DNA of 11,010 nucleotides from NCBI GenBank assembly GCA_937904535.1, contig CALELC010000077.1:1-11010 (forward strand), in the 5' to 3' direction. This document shows positions 1 to 7,000 of this stretch, piece after piece. How positions within the stretch are numbered: position 1 is the first letter of the stretch; the number at the start of each line of letters is the position of its first letter. Below the pieces are notes generated by a model. That model ran no database searches. It was not told where the DNA came from and saw only the letters and a list, made by a program, of their open reading frames with translations. The position numbers were made by a program, and so were the translations under genes. This DNA is from an uncultured Planctomycetaceae bacterium (GTDB taxonomy: Bacteria > Planctomycetota > Planctomycetia > Pirellulales > Pirellulaceae).

Positions 1-8
1 ATTCAAAG

Positions 9-81
9 TGGTCAGGGCCGGGATCGAACCGGCGACACCTGCATTTTCAGTGCAGTGCTCTACCAACTGAGCTACCTAACC
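9..81 (-). tRNA. tRNA-Phe (anticodon GAA)
   Basis: The minus strand folds into a complete 73-nt cloverleaf. The acceptor stem GGTTAGG/CCTGACC has one T-G wobble and is followed by discriminator A. The D stem is GCTC/GAGC, with AGTTGGTA in its loop. The anticodon stem CTGCA/TGCAG encloses the loop CTGAAAA, which places GAA at positions 34-36 and so specifies phenylalanine. The T stem GCCGG/CCGGC encloses TTCGATC. The 3' CCA is not encoded: the discriminator is followed by CTTTG, so CCA must be added by the nucleotidyltransferase. The gene is transcribed leftward, away from the operon, and has its own promoter upstream. Confidence 0.97.
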
Positions 82-123
82 GACCGGCTGGCCCGTCGTG
101 AACGACTGGCTAGCACAGTGGGG

Positions 124-153
124 ATCTTAAGGAGAGACTCCCGTGACTGTCAA
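124..153 (-). promoter_or_regulatory. Sigma70-like promoter of tRNA-Phe
   Basis: On the minus strand there is a perfect -35 box TTGACA (plus-strand positions 148-153). After an 18-base spacer comes a -10 box TAAGAT (positions 124-129, 4 of 6 to consensus). Transcription would start near position 117, giving a 5' leader of about 35 nt before the tRNA 5' end at 81, which suits RNase P processing. The boxes are seen in the sequence; their use is inferred. Confidence 0.6.
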
Positions 154-408
154 TCGGTTCACAAAGAATCTGTTGAGATTCCTCGCCGCCCCCGCTGCAG
201 ACACCGGTTGTTCACCGAATTTGTGAGAACATTCACTGCTTCCTGCAAGTTTGTTAGCCAGTGGGAACTGCCGCCGCCGAGCCATCCCTGCCCGATACTC
301 GTCGAAAGCTCGATACTCTTGGAAAGCCAAGCGGCGGAGCAATCGGCTACATTGATCCCGAGGATCGCGGCGAGAGCGTCCCAGCGGCGGCGCGGTCGGT
401 ACGCTGGA

Positions 409-421
409 GCAATTAAATTGC
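409..421. repeat. Short perfect palindrome, possible operator
   Basis: GCAATT-A-AATTGC is a perfect 6-base inverted repeat around one central base. It is AT-rich within a GC-rich region and lies about 100 bases upstream of the first protein gene. Outside it, CTG (404-406) and CAG (422-424) could extend the pairing past a two-base bulge. The form fits a dimeric regulator site, but a 6-base dyad can arise by chance and no second copy was noticed. Confidence 0.25.
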
Positions 422-522
422 CAGACCTGACGCGATAAAGGTTCACAAAGCGGCTTCCAGATGGGACAATGCGGGGCCCTTTGCTGTCTACTCTCCTTGC
501 AGCTTTTGATTGGAATCCGTGC

Positions 523-1473
523 ATGTCGGCGACGCTTGAAACCCCGCCCACCAACCACCCCGATGAATTGGCTGATCAGCCCGGCTTGGCTGCCAAGCCC
601 CTCAGTGAGCGGGCACGCAAGCGACTGCAAGAACGCGAGATGCTGCGAACTTCAAAGTTCGACGTGGTGTCGGCGTTTCTGATGGCACTGTTGTGGTTCA
701 TCGGCGTGTTTGTGCTGATGCTGTTCATCGTCTGGGTGACGAGTCGGATATCTTTCGGTCCGAAACCCTTTCCCCCCATCGTTGAGAACGCAGCGGGTCG
801 AGGTGACAATGCTGAAGGGCTGGAACGGGATTTTGAGCCACCCGGGGCGGACGAAATTGTCGATTTGGCTGAGCCCACGATTCAGGAAACACTGACCGCC
901 GTAACCGATGCGGTCAGCTCCGTCGCTGCGGTCGAGATGGTGGCATCCGAGTCAACCGGCAAGGGCGACAGCCGCCCGCCGGGGCCCGAAGGCGAAGGCG
1001 AAGATATCATTCCGCGACATGAGCGGTGGGAGCTGAAGTTCTCGGCCAAGAACATCGACGGTTACGCCCAGCAGCTCGATTTCTACAAAATTGAACTCGG
1101 AGCGTTGGGGGGCGGTGTACAAGGCGTCGACTACGTGTCGGGCGTGTCCGGATCGCCCAAGGTGCGCAAAGGCGCCAGTGCCGATGAGAAACGTCTGTAT
1201 TTCATGTGGGTCGACCGCTCCACTCCGTTGTACCAATATGATCGGCAACTGCTGCAGAAAGCGGGCGTCAACATCGGTGCTGGACGAGAAATGATGAAAT
1301 TCGTCGAAGCCGAACTGGAAAATATGCTGGCTCACGTCGAACTGGAATATTCCACCAAGAACGGTCATCCGAGCGTGACGGAAATTCAAAAGACGATTTT
1401 CGAATCGCGCAGCCAGGGCAATGGCTACGCCTTCGAAGTCGTGGACCAACGGTATCGCAAGCCGAGAAAATAG
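523..1473 (+). CDS. TonB-like single-span membrane protein upstream of exbBD
   Basis: A 316-residue protein with TonB-like topology. It has a polar, charged N-terminus of about 45 residues, one strong membrane span (about residues 48-72, following TSKFDVV), an acidic region, a Gly/Pro/Glu linker (about 143-163), and a folded-looking C-terminal part from RHERW (residues 165-169) to the end. The span lacks the histidine of canonical TonB (SHLS motif), and the C-terminal part does not look like a standard TonB domain to me. The name therefore rests on topology and on its place ahead of an ExbB/ExbD set. By inference the C-terminal part lies in the periplasm and transmits or receives work from the motor. 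The start at 523 gives a normal polar N-terminus; an in-frame ATG at 469 would add 18 residues. Neither start has a good Shine-Dalgarno site. It could equally be an accessory scaffold of unknown function. Confidence 0.72.
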   Translation: MSATLETPPTNHPDELADQPGLAAKPLSERARKRLQEREMLRTSKFDVVSAFLMALLWFIGVFVLMLFIVWVTSRISFGPKPFPPIVENAAGRGDNAEGLERDFEPPGADEIVDLAEPTIQETLTAVTDAVSSVAAVEMVASESTGKGDSRPPGPEGEGEDIIPRHERWELKFSAKNIDGYAQQLDFYKIELGALGGGVQGVDYVSGVSGSPKVRKGASADEKRLYFMWVDRSTPLYQYDRQLLQKAGVNIGAGREMMKFVEAELENMLAHVELEYSTKNGHPSVTEIQKTIFESRSQGNGYAFEVVDQRYRKPRK

Positions 1474-1833
1474 GCGGTCTGCGAGCCGTTTGCTTGTCGC
1501 CCACAGAAGATCGAATGCTCGAAACATTCGCCCGGTGGAGCATCCGATCACCTGGTCGCCGAGCGATTCGCAATCGAGGCGGGCTGGTTTCGATAGATCG
1601 TTCGACCGGCGGATCGATCGCCTATCTGAGCGGTTGGCCGCTGAGGCCAGCGGCACCCACATTCGATCGCAAGCGACCGCTGAGCCCGCCAAAATCGCTC
1701 CCAGCGCATCTTTTGACTCCTACTTTTCCGGTTTTGCGGTAGGATGGAGCGCTCAGCGGTACAAAATCCAATCATAATCGTTTGGGACTTAGACCCGCCG
1801 TCACCTCTTCGCTACTCGCAACTGAACCTCCCC
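1474..1833. other. 360-base gap before exbB with several short stem-loops
   Basis: No convincing gene is present. Short open frames (1494-1742 plus, 1548-1775 minus) give Arg/Ser-rich sequences with no recognisable family and no ribosome-binding site. Several inverted repeats occur: CGAATG/CATTCG (1512-1517 with 1525-1530), ATGCTC/GAGCAT (1515-1520 with 1538-1543), which shares bases with the first, and a 7-bp hairpin at 1637-1654. None is followed by a T tract, so none is a clear intrinsic terminator. The length of the gap suggests that exbB may have its own promoter or a structured leader. Confidence 0.45.
1637..1654 (+). repeat. GC-rich hairpin in the exbB leader region
   Basis: GCCGCTG-AGGC-CAGCGGC forms a perfect 7-bp stem with a 4-base loop. 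It lies about 180 bases ahead of the exbB start. No U-run follows (the next bases are ACCCAC), which argues against a Rho-independent terminator. It could be an RNA structure in a leader or the remains of a terminator for the upstream gene. Confidence 0.35.
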
Positions 1834-2556
1834 ATGCTGCTCGCTGTTTCTGTTTACGACATTATCTCCAACGGCACCTACGGGGCGCTGGCAGCTGTCG
1901 CGCTCTGGGGGATTTACTGCATCGTGATCGTATTGTCGCGAGTGGCGCAGAAGCGGTTCAAAAACGAGGACGCTCAGGATGAGTTTCTGGACGACGTCGA
2001 AGAAATGATCACCGCAGGTGACTTCGAGGGCGCGGCGGAGTATGTCGACGGCGACGTGCGGGCGATTCCGCAGATGATCGAACTTGCGATCGCCAACCGT
2101 GAACTCGGCTACAAGCGGGCGCGTCAGGTGATGCTCGACCGGTTCCAGCGCGACGTGCTCAGCGACCTGGAATACCGTCTTAGTTGGGTGAGCACCTGTA
2201 TCAAAACCGCTCCGATGCTCGGCTTGTTCGGGACGGTGTTCGGCATGATGGGCGCTTTCAAAACCTTGGCCACCGCCGAGTCGGTCGAGCCGTCGGCACT
2301 GGCGGGGGACATTCAGGTGGCACTGATCACCACCGCCTGCGGCTTGGCGATCGCGATCCCGCTGATGCTGCTGGTCGCCATGGTCAACATTCGCATCAGC
2401 AAGATGGAAGACCTCGTCGGAGCGGGGCTAACTCGGTTTTTTGAAGCCTTCAAGACCGGCTTGGCTCGCTCGGCACCTTCGGCTGGCAGCGGTGGCAATT
2501 CGCTCGGCGCCGGCACGAAGGCGGAGCCGGTCGGAGCGTACCGCCAATCGTTCTAA
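1834..2556 (+). CDS. exbB: ExbB/TolQ/MotA-family proton-channel protein
   Basis: A 240-residue inner-membrane protein of the size usual for ExbB. Three membrane spans are visible: about residues 14-36 (GALAAVALWG region), 126-145 (APMLGLFGTVFGMMGAF) and 160-184 (QVALITTACGLAIAIP). Family hallmarks are present. Thr134 in GLFGTV matches the channel Thr148 of E. coli ExbB, and Thr167 in TTACGL matches Thr181. Val162 stands where E. coli ExbB has Glu176. A cytoplasmic domain lies between spans 1 and 2, with an acidic ED-rich start. In the family, a pentamer of this protein surrounds an ExbD dimer and uses proton flow to drive it. Two exbD genes follow directly, which supports ExbB/TolQ rather than flagellar MotA. 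The start at 1834 places span 1 near the N-terminus. An ATG at 1744 would add 30 residues with no clear benefit. No good Shine-Dalgarno site is seen. Confidence 0.92.
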   Translation: MLLAVSVYDIISNGTYGALAAVALWGIYCIVIVLSRVAQKRFKNEDAQDEFLDDVEEMITAGDFEGAAEYVDGDVRAIPQMIELAIANRELGYKRARQVMLDRFQRDVLSDLEYRLSWVSTCIKTAPMLGLFGTVFGMMGAFKTLATAESVEPSALAGDIQVALITTACGLAIAIPLMLLVAMVNIRISKMEDLVGAGLTRFFEAFKTGLARSAPSAGSGGNSLGAGTKAEPVGAYRQSF

Positions 2557-2657
2557 ATACATTGGCTGTCGCCTGGCGGCTTTGGCCGACGTTTCTCATC
2601 CCCTGGTTGCCGAGCCCCATCGCGACTCGCCGGCTTTGCACTTGATCAATCCCACTC

Positions 2658-2682
2658 GCTGGCCTCGCCGGTCAGCTAGGAG
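2658..2682 (+). promoter_or_regulatory. Hairpin directly abutting the exbD ribosome-binding site
   Basis: GCTGGCC (2658-2664) pairs with GGTCAGC (2670-2676) through seven pairs, one of them G-U, around the loop TCGCC. The very next bases, TAGGAG (2677-2682), are the Shine-Dalgarno site of the exbD gene, 9 bases before its ATG at 2692. The site is one of the two clear Shine-Dalgarno sites in the window and fixes the exbD start. Whether the stem modulates translation or protects the mRNA is inference. Confidence 0.5.
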
Positions 2683-2691
2683 TTCTGTTCG

Positions 2692-3162
2692 ATGAATCCC
2701 GCCCTCGAAGACGAAAGCGACGACGATCCGGTGCGTCTCTCGCCCGGTCGCAAGGACGACGATGAAGTCGACATCACACCGATGATCGACATCACGTTTC
2801 TGCTGCTGATCTTCTTTGTGGTCGCCTCCAAAATGGACCCGACGCAGACGGGGCGGATCCCTCCAGCATCCAACGGGCTCAGCGTGTCGGCCAAGGACTC
2901 CGCCGTGATCTTCATTTCCCGTGGCTCCGGCGAATCAGCCATTGTCCGCGACATCGCTGGCAAAGAGTTCAGCACCGACGAAGAGTTGCAGACCAGCGAG
3001 ATCGTGCAGTACGTGACCGACCAACTCGATCAAGGCAAGAACCAGGTGATGATTCTCGGCGATGAGGACGTCCGAGTCTCGGAAGTCACTCGCATCCAGA
3101 CGATCATCGGCGACGCCTTTGAAAGCTTGGAAAACACCTTCATCGCGGTCAAAGAGGAGTAG
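2692..3162 (+). CDS. exbD: ExbD/TolR-family motor protein (first copy)
   Basis: A 156-residue protein of normal ExbD size. A short acidic cytoplasmic N-terminus ends in RKDDDEVDITPMIDITF, the family signature. It is followed by one membrane span, LLLIFFVVASKM. Asp33 corresponds to the essential membrane aspartate Asp25 of E. coli ExbD, which takes part in proton translocation. The remainder (about residues 52-156) is the periplasmic domain, with the usual late segment around NQVMILGDEDVRVSEV where family members carry a strand-helix. It lies 135 bases after exbB and has a strong AGGAG site. It is expected to form a dimer inside the ExbB pentamer, alone or mixed with the second ExbD that starts 7 bases after its stop. 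Confidence 0.93.
   Translation: MNPALEDESDDDPVRLSPGRKDDDEVDITPMIDITFLLLIFFVVASKMDPTQTGRIPPASNGLSVSAKDSAVIFISRGSGESAIVRDIAGKEFSTDEELQTSEIVQYVTDQLDQGKNQVMILGDEDVRVSEVTRIQTIIGDAFESLENTFIAVKEE
3154..3159 (+). promoter_or_regulatory. Ribosome-binding site that decides a GTG start
   Basis: GAGGAG lies inside the last codons of the first exbD, 10 bases before GTG at 3170-3172. It supports the GTG as start of the second exbD and rejects the in-frame ATG at 3062. That ATG would overlap the preceding gene by about 100 bases and add an Arg/Ser-rich tail that is only the first exbD read in another frame. Confidence 0.8.
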
Positions 3163-3169
3163 CCAGACC

Positions 3170-3985
3170 GTGACGAACGGATCGATCGAAGTCGTCTGTC
3201 CCCAGTGTGGCAGCACCCATCGGGTCAACACCCGCCTGGCTGGCCGTAGTGTTCGCTGCCGCGAATGCGACGCCACCGTTGTCGTCCCCGCACCGCCAGC
3301 GGATCCGGTCACTGACAGCAGCGAGAATCCCGTCGCGTCCGCTGGTGAATGGGATACCGGTGCTGCGTCCCCAGCCGACTCGGCAGCCTCCGCTAATGTT
3401 GTGGGGGACGCCGACGGCGACCAAGAGGAAGCACCGCCGCCGATCGTGTTTGCTTCCGATCCGGTGTTTAACGCCCCGGGTCACCACAGCCCGACCGATC
3501 TGCCCGATCTGCCGCCGGCGCTGATGCCCGAGTCAGATGACGACGATCTTCCTGCCCGCGCCAAGCGTAAGGATGATGAACTGGACATGACGCCGATGGT
3601 CGACGTCACGTTCTTGCTACTGATCTTCTTCATGGTTACAGCGTCCTTCAGTCTGCAAAAGTCGATTGAGATGCCTCGCCAGCAGACCGATGCCCCTAGC
3701 AGCACGGTGCAGGAGGAGATCGAAGACCTGGACATGGTAACGGTTCAGATCGACGAATACGGGGCGTTTCTGGTGCTGGCCCCAGACTGGGAACGCGAAA
3801 CACCCGGTAAGCAAAACCTGATCGCTGCCCTGCGTGAAGCGATTGGCGGCGGCGCGGGCGCCGGACGACTGGCGATCGAAGTCCACGAAGACGCTCAGCT
3901 CCGCTACCTGGTCGATTGCATGGATGCGGGCACGATCTGCGGGTATAGCGAAATTCAAGTCACCCAAGTCGACGGATTTGACTAA
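3170..3985 (+). CDS. exbD: ExbD/TolR-family protein with N-terminal zinc ribbon (second copy)
   Basis: A 271-residue protein, much longer than a normal ExbD (about 140). Residues 6-40 form a zinc ribbon with Cys10, Cys13, Cys30 and Cys33 (CPQC and CREC) and an intervening LAGRSVR segment. This resembles the short zinc ribbons found at the N-terminus of many bacterial membrane proteins. About 90 residues of Ala/Pro/Asp-rich linker follow. The ExbD core then begins at KRKDDELDMTPMVDVTF, with the key membrane aspartate at Asp145 and a single span LLLIFFMVTASF. The C-terminal periplasmic domain ends in a strand-helix region near QLRYLVDCMDAG. By topology the zinc ribbon is cytoplasmic. It starts 7 bases after the first exbD stop. 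A role with ExbB in a proton-driven motor follows from family; the function of the ribbon is unknown. Confidence 0.9.
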   Translation: MTNGSIEVVCPQCGSTHRVNTRLAGRSVRCRECDATVVVPAPPADPVTDSSENPVASAGEWDTGAASPADSAASANVVGDADGDQEEAPPPIVFASDPVFNAPGHHSPTDLPDLPPALMPESDDDDLPARAKRKDDELDMTPMVDVTFLLLIFFMVTASFSLQKSIEMPRQQTDAPSSTVQEEIEDLDMVTVQIDEYGAFLVLAPDWERETPGKQNLIAALREAIGGGAGAGRLAIEVHEDAQLRYLVDCMDAGTICGYSEIQVTQVDGFD

Positions 3986-4075
3986 CCCGGACCGACCACT
4001 CGGCGACGCCGGTCGCAACCTCACCCTAACCGCCTTCTTGTTCTCGCTTTTCATCGTTTCACCCCCATCGAATAC

Positions 4076-7000
4076 ATGCTGGCAAACGATCTCCTCGATC
4101 GACTCGAACGACTCGGTCTGCTCGATCAAGAAATCATCGAAGCGCTGCGAGAACAGCTGTCTCAAAGCGGTGCTCGCGTCACGCCCGAAAAGATCGCGCA
4201 GTTGCTGGTCGAAAATGGCCAATTGACGCGTTTCCAAGCGACCAAGTTGATCGGTGAACTGCGGAGCGACGAATACCCTGCCGAAGCAGATAGCGGCGAG
4301 CCGCAACCGATTGACGATCTCGATTTGGTCGACGCTGCCGATGCCGCCCCACTCGCTCAAGCCGCTCCGGAAGCAGACGAGGTGTGGGCCGAAGCGGAGC
4401 CGCTCGATAGCCCCGCCGAAGTTTACGCGGAACCCGTCGACGACGACCTCGAAAGTGCGGAAGCTGCTGGGCCGCGGCCGCGCAAGGTCAACAAAAGCAA
4501 GAAACCCCGCGACAAAAACAAGAGCGTCTGGGACTCGTTCAAGATTTATGGTGTCGCCGGCATCGTCATTCTGCTGTCGCTGCTCGGTGGTCTGCTGTAT
4601 TTCGTGCTCAGCAAAGGGAATGCGGACGAACGTTTCGCGCACGCCAATGGGATCTACAACCAACAAAACTATGCGGCTGCCGAAAAAGAGTTTGCGGCAT
4701 TCCTGGCCAGTTTTGGCCAAAGCCACCAACATTCCTCGGCCGCGCGCACGCGGCTGACGATGTCGCAGCTCTATCAGTTTGCCCAGTACACCGATCCGGT
4801 GCGTGGGGTCGATGCGGCGGAAGAGCTGCTGCCCAAGATCGCAAACGAAGCGGCACTGGAAGACGAACGCAATAACCTCGCTGCGCTGTTGGTGGATATC
4901 GCTGACAACATCGCCCGCGCCGCTGCCAGTTCGCCGGAAACCGCCGAGAAGCAGCGTTTGCTCGGCGAGCTGGAGCGACAGATTCGGCTCACGGAAAATC
5001 CGCTGTACGTGACCTCGTCGGCCCGCCAGGCGCTCTCGGCAAAATTGTTGGGCATCAATGAGTCGCGCGCTCGAGTGCAGCGTGACATCAACCGCAACCT
5101 GCGGCTTGACGAATCGGTTGCGAGCATGGATGCCGCGTTGAAAGAGAAGAAGACCAAGGAAGCCTATGACACTCGCATGGCGCTGCTCCGCGAATACCCT
5201 GAGCTGCGCAATGACCCGCGACTGGACTCACTGGTGCAATCGGCGAGCGAAATCCAGCAAACCCTGGTAACCACCTCCACCAACTTGCCAACGATTGACA
5301 CCACACCGGTGGCAGCCGACGCGGTCAAGCACGTGGTGCTGACCAACCTCAACGGCACGCCGGTTCCGGGGCTGTCGGATCAAGTGATCTATGTCCGCGC
5401 TCACGGCTCGGTGCTGGCTTTTGCCGCCGCGGACGGCAAGTTGAAGTGGCGGCGTTATGTCGGCTACGGCCCTAACCACGCGCCCGTGGCGATCGATCCC
5501 AGTGGCCGCGAGGGAGTGCTGCTCAGCGACGCCGACGCGTTGGAAGTTCAGCGGAGCGAAAGCGAATCGGGAGCAGTGCGATGGCGTGCCTCGATCGACG
5601 AACCGTTCAGTCAGCCGGTGACGCATCGCGACGACATTTTTCTGTCGACGCAGTCGGGCCGAGTGTTGGCACTCGACGCCGAAACCGGCGATCCCCGTTG
5701 GGCGACGATGATTCCGCAGTCCGTGGACTTGAGCCCCGGCGTTAACGAGCGAGCCGGCAAGCTTTATTTGCCGGGCAATCACAGCAACCTCTACGTGCTG
5801 GATCGCCGCAATGGCAAATGCGTGGAGAGCTTCTACCTGGGACATGCTGCCGGCACGATCGCAGTCCCACCGGTCGCGCTCCAGGGCGGCGATACGGGCC
5901 ACGTGTTCGTGTTTGAGAACGCTGGCGCCGACTTCACCCGCATGCACGTACTGAAGTGCGATGCATCGGGAGGTGGACTGCAAGTCGCTCAGCCGCCGTT
6001 TCGGCTCGATGGCAATGTGACCGTGGATCCTGTGCTGATTCTCGGCCGCCGTCTGATCGTGCTCACCGACCGGGTGGAGATCGCCGTCTTTGACATTGAG
6101 CCGACGGCAGCTACCACAGAGCAGGTGACGCGGGTGGCCGAGCAAGTGGCCTCCTACGATGCACCGACAAACGCTCAGATGGCGGTTGGCAAAAACCAGA
6201 TGTGGGTCAGCGGCTCGCGAATCGGACGCTATGAGTTGCAGGTCAGTACGGGCCAAATCCCGCGCGACTGGGTGATCAACGAAGGCGACTCCTTCATCGG
6301 CAAACCTCAAGCGTTCGACGAAGCGATCTTCCATGCCCGCGTTCTGCGTGGCACCTCAGGTGTACGGGTCACCGCGGCGGATCCCAAAACCGGCAAGCCG
6401 TTCTGGCAAAACGATGTGGGTGTCCCCGTGGCAATGCTCGCCCCGGCTCCCGGTGGTAAAGCGTTCCACGTGGTCAACACTCAGGCGGCGCTGTTTGAAC
6501 TCGATGCCGCGGCATTCGCTGAAGGAGCGACATTCGGACCGATCGAAAATCCGGGTGGCAACGGCGTGGCGATGCGATTTGAGTATCCCGCGCGAATCGA
6601 TGCCACCAGCGCGGTCCTGCTCAATCAGGAAACCGGCAGCCAGTTGTGCGTCTATAACCCCACGCGGAGCCGTGAAAAACTCCGCTTGATCACGCTTTCG
6701 CTGCCCGAGGGCAAGGCCGCTGGTCGCGGTTTGATCGCTGGGCAGGGTTTCCTGCTGCCACTGGACTCCGGACGCGTCGTGCTGATGCGTTATCAAACGG
6801 GCGGTCAACTCGGCAGCCCCTTCCAGCCACCTAGCCAACCGAATCAGGTGGTTCGCTGGTCGGATCCGGTCGCCTTGCCCTCGGATCCCGATCAAGTGCT
6901 GATCGCTGACGATCGCAAGAAGCTGTATCGGCTCCGCGTCGGCGACCAAGTGCGTGAACTCGCGTCGGTCGATCTGGAACAGCCGCTGTTGGGAGCCACG

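Larger units (their letters stand above)
82..522. other. Non-coding stretch between tRNA-Phe and the first protein gene
   Basis: Apart from the tRNA promoter and one short palindrome at 409-421, nothing clear is seen in these roughly 440 bases. Open frames on both strands cross it (for example 127-630 on the minus strand). They have Arg/Ser/Pro-rich, low-complexity translations, no recognisable domain and no ribosome-binding site, and they run into the tRNA or the following gene. The plus-strand promoter of the operon should lie here. The only candidate noted is GATAAA at 434-439, and it has no good -35 partner. Confidence 0.5.

Noticed and set aside
127..630. Open frames on the minus strand before the first protein gene
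   Set aside because: Low-complexity Arg/Ser/Pro-rich translation; it crosses the tRNA promoter and the start of the TonB-like gene.
1637..1654. Intrinsic terminator for the TonB-like gene
   Set aside because: The stem is good but no T tract follows, so it is listed only as a hairpin.
952..1692. Open frame (246 codons) on the minus strand
   Set aside because: Mostly antisense to the TonB-like gene. It extends into the following gap but has no recognisable domain or start signal.
1494..1742. Possible small plus-strand gene in the gap before exbB
   Set aside because: No ribosome-binding site, no conserved motif and Arg/Pro/Ser-rich composition typical of chance frames in GC-rich DNA.
1713..1745. 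Possible exbB promoter, TTGACT (1713-1718) with TAGGAT (1740-1745)
   Set aside because: The spacer is 21 bases, too long for a sigma70 promoter, and no better -10 box lies at 16-18 bases.
1744..1833. Upstream ATG start for exbB
   Set aside because: The extra 30 residues have no family similarity, and the start at 1834 places the first membrane span as in other ExbB proteins. Not excluded.
3062..3169. Upstream ATG start for the second exbD
   Set aside because: It would overlap the first exbD by about 100 bases, while GTG at 3170 has a GAGGAG site at the right distance and begins just before the zinc ribbon.
3617..4732. Long open frame (371 codons) on the minus strand
   Set aside because: It lies opposite the second exbD and the start of the propeller gene, both of which have clear family features. 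Its translation has no recognisable domain; long antisense frames are common in GC-rich genes.
5228..6334. Long open frame (368 codons) on the minus strand
   Set aside because: Antisense to the propeller gene, rich in His/Arg/Val with no domain or ribosome-binding site. The plus-strand frame holds clear propeller motifs.
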